From Paenibacillus sp. MBLB1832 (lineage in GTDB: Bacteria; Bacillota; Bacilli; Paenibacillales; NBRC-103111), in assembly GCF_032271945.1 (NCBI RefSeq), contig NZ_CP130319.1, positions 3,925,001 to 3,989,000 of the forward strand: 64,000 nt of DNA. Reading direction: 5' to 3'. Shown here piece after piece: positions 58,599-64,000 of the stretch (its first letter is position 1; every line of letters starts with the position of its first letter). The notes under the pieces were generated by a model. It worked only from the letters and a program-made list of their open reading frames with translations. It was not told where the DNA came from and searched no databases. The position numbers and the translations under genes are program-made.

Positions 58599-59627
58599 TT
58601 ATTCGATAGGAATTTGACTAAACTTCATAGCCGCACGCAAATAGGCAATGGAATAGGCTACGGATGCATGCTCCCCTTCAATGTCGACCAACTTCGGGTA
58701 ATGGTCAGGAATGACAGCGCCCTTAAATCCGTGCTGATCGTACAGCTTAAGCGCTCTTGGAATATCCACATCCCCCTCATCCAAGAGTGCTTCCCTGTAA
58801 GAGGGAACCTTTCCGTTGACATTGCGGACATGGGCATAAGCGATTCGGCCGCTCTTGGCAAAATGCTCAATGGATTCATAGATGTCATAAGGCATTTCTG
58901 TAAAGGTACCTTGGCAAAACTCCATCGCACAGTAAGGCGTATCGAATCTAGCGAAGAGCTCGTCGAAGTCCTGCGGAGAGATCAATACCCGGCCAGCTTG
59001 TCGGATCATAGAAACGGGTGGATCCTCCGGATGAACGGCCATAACCACATTGGCTTCTTCAGCTACCGGTAAAATTTCCTCTAGAAATGCATGCAGCCTG
59101 CCTTTCATTTCCTCCCGTGAAATCAGGCCGTGCCTGCCCTCCGCCTCAGGATCAACCACCATCCCCCAGGCCATGCTCTTCGGAATGGGCGTATCATCAT
59201 ACGGATAACGCTCCGGATCAAACACCATGATCTTCGCTTCTCCCCGCCCCTCGTAAACCATGGCCTGCCCGTACACGCCTCCAGCGGAGAAATTATAGCC
59301 CATAATGGGAATCTTGGCTTTGCCCATAGCCCGGATCGTTCTTTTGATATTCTCCATCTGCTGCTCTTTACCGGGAAGATCCATCAGGATCTTATACCAA
59401 TGACGGGGGATAAAATTTTCAATCGCCTCGACCTTGAGCCCATTCTCGTTAATGTGCTTCACCCAGCGGCACAAGTCATCCTCGGACCAGTACCCCTCTT
59501 TCGCAGAGGGAAGGATGCTCACATCCGGCATGCTGCCTATGATATGCGTCACCCCGATCTGCCTGAGAAATTGCATATATGTCGTTCTTCCGATGTTATG
59601 GTCGAATACTCTATGTGCTACCTTCAT
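58599..59627 (-). CDS. mannonate dehydratase (UxuA)-like protein
   Basis: The 342-residue TIM-barrel protein has the UxuA hallmark VVMAVHPEDPP (canonical HPDDPP), FCQGTF, and a C-terminal AYAHVRNVNGK and DEGDVDIPRAL. UxuA dehydrates D-mannonate to 2-keto-3-deoxygluconate. The E in place of D may mark a divergent substrate. ATG 59627 has GAGGAG seven bases upstream; the open frame continues upstream to 59891 but that part is non-coding overlap. Gene order puts it after the lipoprotein and before the GH141-like gene. Confidence 0.8.
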   Translation of the reverse strand: MKVAHRVFDHNIGRTTYMQFLRQIGVTHIIGSMPDVSILPSAKEGYWSEDDLCRWVKHINENGLKVEAIENFIPRHWYKILMDLPGKEQQMENIKRTIRAMGKAKIPIMGYNFSAGGVYGQAMVYEGRGEAKIMVFDPERYPYDDTPIPKSMAWGMVVDPEAEGRHGLISREEMKGRLHAFLEEILPVAEEANVVMAVHPEDPPVSMIRQAGRVLISPQDFDELFARFDTPYCAMEFCQGTFTEMPYDIYESIEHFAKSGRIAYAHVRNVNGKVPSYREALLDEGDVDIPRALKLYDQHGFKGAVIPDHYPKLVDIEGEHASVAYSIAYLRAAMKFSQIPIE

Positions 59628-59706
59628 GTCAAAACTCCTCTCTCTTTCAAAAAAAATGAAGCAAGAATCACAGGCCTTCGCCTGTGATTCTCTATGACCA
59701 TCGCCC

Positions 59707-61224
59707 CTACTTGATATTGTTATCCTTTTTGTAGATGGCTGTTGCCTGATCGATCCATTTCGTACCGCCGGCATCGAGATACTTTTTCTTATAAGTTTCA
59801 TATTCCTGATCCAGATTTCCTTTGGAAACGATACCGCCAGCGATAAACTCTTTAACAATATCCAACATGATCTTACCTTGTGCGATTTCAACCTCAGGAA
59901 TTTCGCTTAAGTGAGCATCTGTGAGTTGGGCATCCCGTGCAATTTGAATCCCTTGCTTAGTCAGTTCGTTAAAGTTTCTAAGTTCAGCGCCGTTTACACG
60001 GTACATCAAGCCATAATAAACTTGAACCCCATCATTTCTTTGCTTCACAGCATCCGTAAACGGGTCCATGTATTGGCACTGGTTGTTGACGGATTTATAG
60101 TGTGTTCCCTCGATGCCGCAGAAGGTAAGCTTGTCACCTTCGTCAGAGATCAAAAAGTCCATGACCTTCATCGCCGCTTCTGGATTCTTCGAGTTAGCTG
60201 ATAGCGTGACGAAAGGCCCGCCATCCTCCTTGTAGCTCTTCGTTTGGCCACCGACGCCGTTAGGTCCTTTGATCACAGTGTAAGCAAAAGTAGGTTTCGG
60301 GTTTTCCGTGTAACGAGTGATCCAATTTTGCGTTGTGCCTGGCGGCTGAAAGTTGAATGTACCTACGTTGCCGGTCCATAGCTTCGTATACGTCGGAATC
60401 GCTTTAATTGTGGAGAAATCCGGCTCCATTAGACCTTCTTTATACAGCTTGTTGTAATATTTGATAGCATCAAGGAATCCTGGTTGCAGGAAAGCCGGAA
60501 GCACCTTTCCATCGATATATCGGCCTCTTTCCTTGGCAGCATCAAAGGGAACCCCGTAGGCGCCGAAGATATGATTCATTGTTTTGATATAATCCATTGT
60601 GACACCCAACGGAACTGTATCATTCTTGCCGTTGCCGTCCGGATCCTTTTCCTTAAAGGCCTTCAGAGCGGTATAGTATTCATCTAAATTAGTAGGGACC
60701 TTAAGTCCTAATTTATCCAGCCAATCCTTCCTAATGGCGACAGACTCTCCACCCAAGTCTCTGGCCTGCGGGATTGAATATACTTTCCCGTTGATCATAT
60801 TCACCCCTTTCAGCACATCACTTTTATTCTCCTTGATATTCTTTCCGTACTTTGCTAAGAGGTCATCTAGCGGGACAATCATTTTATTTGTTGCTAATTC
60901 CTTAACTTTCTTAGGGTCCTGATTGTGAATGATATCTGGCAGATCGTTGCTCGCGATCAACGTATTAAGCTTGGTAGTGAAATCACCTACGGGAACAAAC
61001 ATCCATTTCACATTGACACCCGTTCGTTTCATAATCTCTTTATTGATGATATTGTCATCCGGATAACTAATATCGCCGACCATCATAATCGTTACCGTTG
61101 GTGTTTCCTTCGGCTTCGAGCTGGGGGCTGCTGATGTGGATTCACCACCGCTTTTACTGCCTGAGCAAGCTGTTAGGGTCAATGCAGTGCCAAGCAGTAC
61201 GGAAAGCAGTTTTGTTCGATTCAT
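59707..61224 (-). CDS. extracellular solute-binding lipoprotein, first of the cluster
   Basis: The 505-residue lipoprotein has lipobox LTLTAC, a serine/glycine linker and the LplA-like binding fold (ASNDLPDIIHNQ, GTFNFQPPGTTQNW, ISDEGDKLTFCGIEG). It follows the two permease genes, making a complete import system apart from the ATPase. Strong AGGGAGG before the ATG. The paralogue at 53314-54816 shares most of the core sequence. Confidence 0.9.
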   Translation of the reverse strand: MNRTKLLSVLLGTALTLTACSGSKSGGESTSAAPSSKPKETPTVTIMMVGDISYPDDNIINKEIMKRTGVNVKWMFVPVGDFTTKLNTLIASNDLPDIIHNQDPKKVKELATNKMIVPLDDLLAKYGKNIKENKSDVLKGVNMINGKVYSIPQARDLGGESVAIRKDWLDKLGLKVPTNLDEYYTALKAFKEKDPDGNGKNDTVPLGVTMDYIKTMNHIFGAYGVPFDAAKERGRYIDGKVLPAFLQPGFLDAIKYYNKLYKEGLMEPDFSTIKAIPTYTKLWTGNVGTFNFQPPGTTQNWITRYTENPKPTFAYTVIKGPNGVGGQTKSYKEDGGPFVTLSANSKNPEAAMKVMDFLISDEGDKLTFCGIEGTHYKSVNNQCQYMDPFTDAVKQRNDGVQVYYGLMYRVNGAELRNFNELTKQGIQIARDAQLTDAHLSEIPEVEIAQGKIMLDIVKEFIAGGIVSKGNLDQEYETYKKKYLDAGGTKWIDQATAIYKKDNNIK

Positions 61225-61291
61225 GAAAAGACCTCCCTAAATTTGTTTTTATAATTCCACGGCCATAGGAACCGTAAAATTCGATAAGGTT

Positions 61292-62170
61292 TTACCCCTT
61301 AACGGAGCCGACAAGAACACCTTTGACATAATACTTTTGCAAGAACGGATAGACGATCAGCATGGGAAGCACCGACATGACAATTGTCGCCATCTTAATG
61401 GACTCCTCCGTCACAGTACCAGAGCTGGCAGCCATCGAGTCTACGTCTTTCACTTCGCTAAGTGACCCAACGTTCATCATCCCCCGAAGAAATACCTGCA
61501 GCACTTGCTTCTTCGGATCACTAATGTAAACAATGGCATCAAAATAGGAATTCCAATGGGCAACGCCATAGAAGAGAGCAACTGCCGCCATCACAGGCAT
61601 CGATATCGGTAAAATGATACTGAACAACGTACGAGCTGGGCTCGCACCATCTATATTCGCAGATTCCTCCAACTCGGGCGGGATGCTTTGGAAAAAGTTT
61701 TTCATGATAAACAAGTTCCACGCGCTGATCGCCCCAGGTATGATCAGGGCCCATAACGTATTCAGCATACCCAGTTGTTTAATGAGCAGGTAGTTCGGAA
61801 TCAGGCCGCCGTTGAACAGCATTGTGAAAAAGATCAGCATCGTGATGGTATTGCGTCCAGCGAAACGTCTCACCGACAACGGATAAGCCAGCATAGCTGT
61901 GAAGAGTAAAGCGATAAAGGTACCGACAATCAGACGGAATAACGAGTTGACGTAAGATTGAAAAATACCTTTTGTTTGAAGCATAAGCTCGAACGAATAT
62001 AAGGAAAAGCCTCTGGGTAGAAAGAACAGTCCCCCGCCCATAGATGCCTTAGGGTCACTGATCGCGTACATCAGAACATGCCAGAAGGGATACAAGGTAC
62101 AGAACGATGCGATGATGAAAAAGATTACAACTAAGAAGTGAAATATATTCTCGCCTTTCGTTGGCTTCAT
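61292..62170 (-). CDS. sugar ABC transporter permease (LplC type)
   Basis: The 292-residue permease has six transmembrane segments and the EAA loop ELEESANIDGASPARTLFSI. It ends YYVKGVLVGSVKG, as in LplC/YtcP proteins. TAGGAGGG lies before the ATG and the gap to the other permease is 11 bases. No ATPase gene is present in the operon. Confidence 0.9.
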   Translation of the reverse strand: MKPTKGENIFHFLVVIFFIIASFCTLYPFWHVLMYAISDPKASMGGGLFFLPRGFSLYSFELMLQTKGIFQSYVNSLFRLIVGTFIALLFTAMLAYPLSVRRFAGRNTITMLIFFTMLFNGGLIPNYLLIKQLGMLNTLWALIIPGAISAWNLFIMKNFFQSIPPELEESANIDGASPARTLFSIILPISMPVMAAVALFYGVAHWNSYFDAIVYISDPKKQVLQVFLRGMMNVGSLSEVKDVDSMAASSGTVTEESIKMATIVMSVLPMLIVYPFLQKYYVKGVLVGSVKG

Positions 62171-62181
62171 TTAATACCCTC

Positions 62182-63132
62182 CTAGATTATACCGGACTCG
62201 GAATCTATTTTTTTGGCAATCCAATTTACGCAGATCACTAGCACCAAGCCCACAATGGATTTAAACACGCCCGAAGCTGTGGCAAGATCGTATCTCGCAT
62301 TCTCGAATGCGATCTTGTAGATGAAGGTATCCAGAATTTCCGAAACCTCATACACCTGAGGGTTATATAAGGCAAATACCTGATCAAGACCCGCATTCAG
62401 AATGCTTCCCACGCGGAAAATCAGCAGGATCACAACGGTGGTCCGCAGACCAGGAAGTGTAATATGCCAGATTTGTCGCCATTTATTGGCACCATCCATC
62501 TTTGACGCTTCATATAGCTGGTCATCGATGGTCACTAAGGTGGCCAAATAAAGAACTGTACCGAAGCCAGCTTCTTTCCATATATTTGAAACCACAAGCA
62601 AACCTCGGAAATACGCCTTACTTACCATAAGGTTCGGCGTTTCGAAACCGAAAAACCTAGCTATTTCATTCAAAATACCCGTATTGGGCGATAAAATTGC
62701 AAACATAATTCCCGCGATTACTACCCAGGATACAAAGTGCGGCAAATAAACAACAGTTTGTACAAACTTCTTAAATAACGCATGACGCAACTCGTTTAAT
62801 AGAATGGACAAAATGATTGGGACAGGAAAAGCAAATATGAGTTGATATAAGCTGATAATTATCGTATTTCGCAATGCCCTCTCAAAACCAAATGTGCTGA
62901 ACAACGTCTTGAAATTATCCAATCCGATCCATTCACTACCCATAAACCCTTTGTAAACGCTGTATTTCTTAAAAGCGATTAATACGCCATACATAGGTAT
63001 GTAATGAAAGAGTATAAAGAATAGAATACCCGGCAAGGCAAGTAAATATAAAAATTTGTCCTTGCGAAACTGACCGAGTTTCGCCCCCCACGCCTTCCTT
63101 CTTCTAACAACAGCTTCTGTTGCAGTGAACAT
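62182..63132 (-). CDS. sugar ABC transporter permease (LplB type)
   Basis: The 316-residue permease has an N-terminal basic tail, six transmembrane segments and the EAA loop LYEASKMDGANKWRQIWHIT. LplB/YteP family. GAGGGGGG precedes the ATG; it begins 15 bases after the GntR gene stop. The three genes GntR, LplB-like and LplC-like form the head of the operon. Confidence 0.9.
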   Translation of the reverse strand: MFTATEAVVRRRKAWGAKLGQFRKDKFLYLLALPGILFFILFHYIPMYGVLIAFKKYSVYKGFMGSEWIGLDNFKTLFSTFGFERALRNTIIISLYQLIFAFPVPIILSILLNELRHALFKKFVQTVVYLPHFVSWVVIAGIMFAILSPNTGILNEIARFFGFETPNLMVSKAYFRGLLVVSNIWKEAGFGTVLYLATLVTIDDQLYEASKMDGANKWRQIWHITLPGLRTTVVILLIFRVGSILNAGLDQVFALYNPQVYEVSEILDTFIYKIAFENARYDLATASGVFKSIVGLVLVICVNWIAKKIDSESGII

Positions 63133-63147
63133 GCGATTGCCCCCCTC

Positions 63148-63825
63148 TTATCTTTGACTTTGCTTAAATCTTTCAATCAAATCTATCTTTGCCTTCATCA
63201 CATGCTCGCCTGTAAGCCTAACGGAAAGATCACGATCCCGTCGCTTTAAAGCGTTTACAATTTTTCGATGATCATCAATAATGCTATGAATACGACCCTC
63301 GCTGAAGCCAAACTGCCTCCTAAGCACATCGATCAGCCCCCAATGCCGATCAATAATCTCAATAGCTTCATAATTGTTCGCCAGCCCATTGATCTTGCGA
63401 TGAAAGGCTTCGTTTACAAGCAAGGCAGCCTCCCGGTTTCTGTTGCTGACATAAGCTTCATATTCTTCTTGCAGCAAGTCAATTTCTTTGAGATCACGGT
63501 CTGTCATATGTTCAACGCCAGTACGCACGAGCATGGTTTCAATTGCATAGCGAATGTCATACATATTGCTTAAAAAATTCTCGTCAATCTTTCGTACGCT
63601 AGCACCCTTCTGTGGGAGCAATGTAACGAGCCCCTCTCCCTGCAGCTGCTGGAGCGCTTCCCGAATGGGCATTTGAGATACGCCATAACGATTCGTAAGT
63701 TCACTAATACGCAAACGAACTCCCGGCTTAAACACACTGTTCAAAATATCTTGCCGTATCTGATCTCGTATACGGGAATAGGTTGTCACGTATAGCACGT
63801 TTGGAGAACTAAGTTCATATTCCAT
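63148..63825 (-). CDS. GntR-family regulator with FCD domain, head of operon
   Basis: The 225-residue regulator has a winged-helix domain (about 12-80) and a helical FCD domain (about 90-215). It is paralogous to 42723-43385: SQMPIREALQQLQGEGL is identical and the recognition helix region is nearly the same, so the two may share operators. GAGGCA precedes the ATG. It is the first gene of the 63.8-43.5 kb cluster and lies next to two candidate operator sites. Confidence 0.9.
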   Translation of the reverse strand: MEYELSSPNVLYVTTYSRIRDQIRQDILNSVFKPGVRLRISELTNRYGVSQMPIREALQQLQGEGLVTLLPQKGASVRKIDENFLSNMYDIRYAIETMLVRTGVEHMTDRDLKEIDLLQEEYEAYVSNRNREAALLVNEAFHRKINGLANNYEAIEIIDRHWGLIDVLRRQFGFSEGRIHSIIDDHRKIVNALKRRDRDLSVRLTGEHVMKAKIDLIERFKQSQR

Positions 63826-63840
63826 TGCCTCACATCCTGA

Positions 63841-63859
63841 TTTATATAATGTATATAAA
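63841..63859. promoter_or_regulatory. palindrome upstream of operon-leading GntR gene
   Basis: TTTATATA-ATG-TATATAAA is a perfect dyad with 8-base arms, centred 25 bases before the GntR start. It contains an ATGTAT half-site that recurs 26 bases upstream in copy 1 of the candidate operator. Confidence 0.5.
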
Positions 63860-63873
63860 TTACGCTCGAAAAT

Positions 63874-63902
63874 AATGTATCACATTTTTAATATTATATC
63901 AA
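63874..63902 (-). promoter_or_regulatory. promoter of the cluster with candidate GntR operator, copy 1
   Basis: On the minus strand TTGATA (63897-63902), 17 bases, TACATT (63874-63879). ATGTATCACAT (63875-63885, + strand) overlaps the -10 region. The same arrangement occurs at 47553-47581. The -10 is a weak match to consensus. Confidence 0.55.
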
Positions 63903-64000
63903 TGTTTTATTAATTTATATAATTGGTGAAAAAGAATCGTTTATCCAATAGTTGCCGCATGAGCATTAGCTATTGGATGACATATAAGTTATGAAGTGCA

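Noticed and set aside
59628-59891. Upstream extension of the UxuA-like frame
   Set aside because: The extension overlaps the lipoprotein gene end, lacks family similarity, and the ATG at 59627 has a strong ribosome binding site.

Overview
The window looks like chromosomal DNA of a low-GC Gram-positive spore-former, most likely Paenibacillus or a close relative such as Cohnella. The grounds are strong AGGAGG ribosome binding sites, LplA/LplB/LplC-type sugar importers, a membrane-bound YesN-like AraC regulator, FIMAH-ended secreted lyases, and several paralogous carbohydrate enzymes packed into long co-directional operons. No tRNA, rRNA, CRISPR array, transposase or phage module was seen.

Layout. 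(1) Positions 1-6.7 kb are AT-rich and miscellaneous: SMI1/KNR4 proteins (one a pseudogene), a QW-repeat protein, a DUF2167 membrane protein, a VOC protein, a truncated phosphotransferase and an XRE regulator. A hairpin-containing intergenic repeat recurs here. (2) 6.7-19.4 kb is a uronic-acid polysaccharide locus: a giant secreted heparinase II/III-type lyase, a GH88 unsaturated uronyl hydrolase, a two-permease importer with its lipoprotein, and a YesN-type regulator. (3) 19.4-27.3 kb holds a beta-helix protein, a GH95 fucosidase-like enzyme, an oxidoreductase, a cupin and a divergent AraC regulator. (4) 27.3-32.1 kb holds a secreted PL8-type lyase and an AraC regulator. (5) 32.2-35.6 kb (+ strand) holds a Gfo/Idh dehydrogenase, an aldo/keto reductase and a GH43 enzyme. 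(6) 35.7-42.4 kb holds an amidohydrolase/lactonase, an unrecognised 643-residue protein, an aldose-dehydrogenase-like reductase, an orphan protein, a second GH43 and two gene remnants.

(7) 42.7-63.8 kb is the most striking part: about 21 kb, all on the minus strand and bounded by two paralogous GntR/FCD regulators. In order it encodes GntR, two permeases, a solute-binding lipoprotein, an UxuA-like dehydratase, a GH141-like beta-helix protein, an SDR, an SMP-30 lactonase, a second solute-binding lipoprotein, a KdaD/XylX-type 2-keto-3-deoxy-pentonate dehydratase, a YcbD-like 2-oxoglutarate semialdehyde dehydrogenase, an orphan 640-residue protein paralogous to the one at 36.6 kb, an esterase-like hydrolase, an enolase-superfamily sugar-acid dehydratase, an SDR, a DUF6259 protein and GntR. 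Lactonase, acid dehydratase, keto-deoxy-acid dehydratase and semialdehyde dehydrogenase together make a Weimberg-type route from a pentose to 2-oxoglutarate, coupled to oligosaccharide import and cytoplasmic cleavage.

Neither permease pair is accompanied by an ATPase, so both probably rely on a shared MsmX-type ATPase encoded elsewhere. Two enzymes (the heparinase-type and the PL8-type) carry clear secretion signals; the other carbohydrate enzymes appear cytoplasmic.
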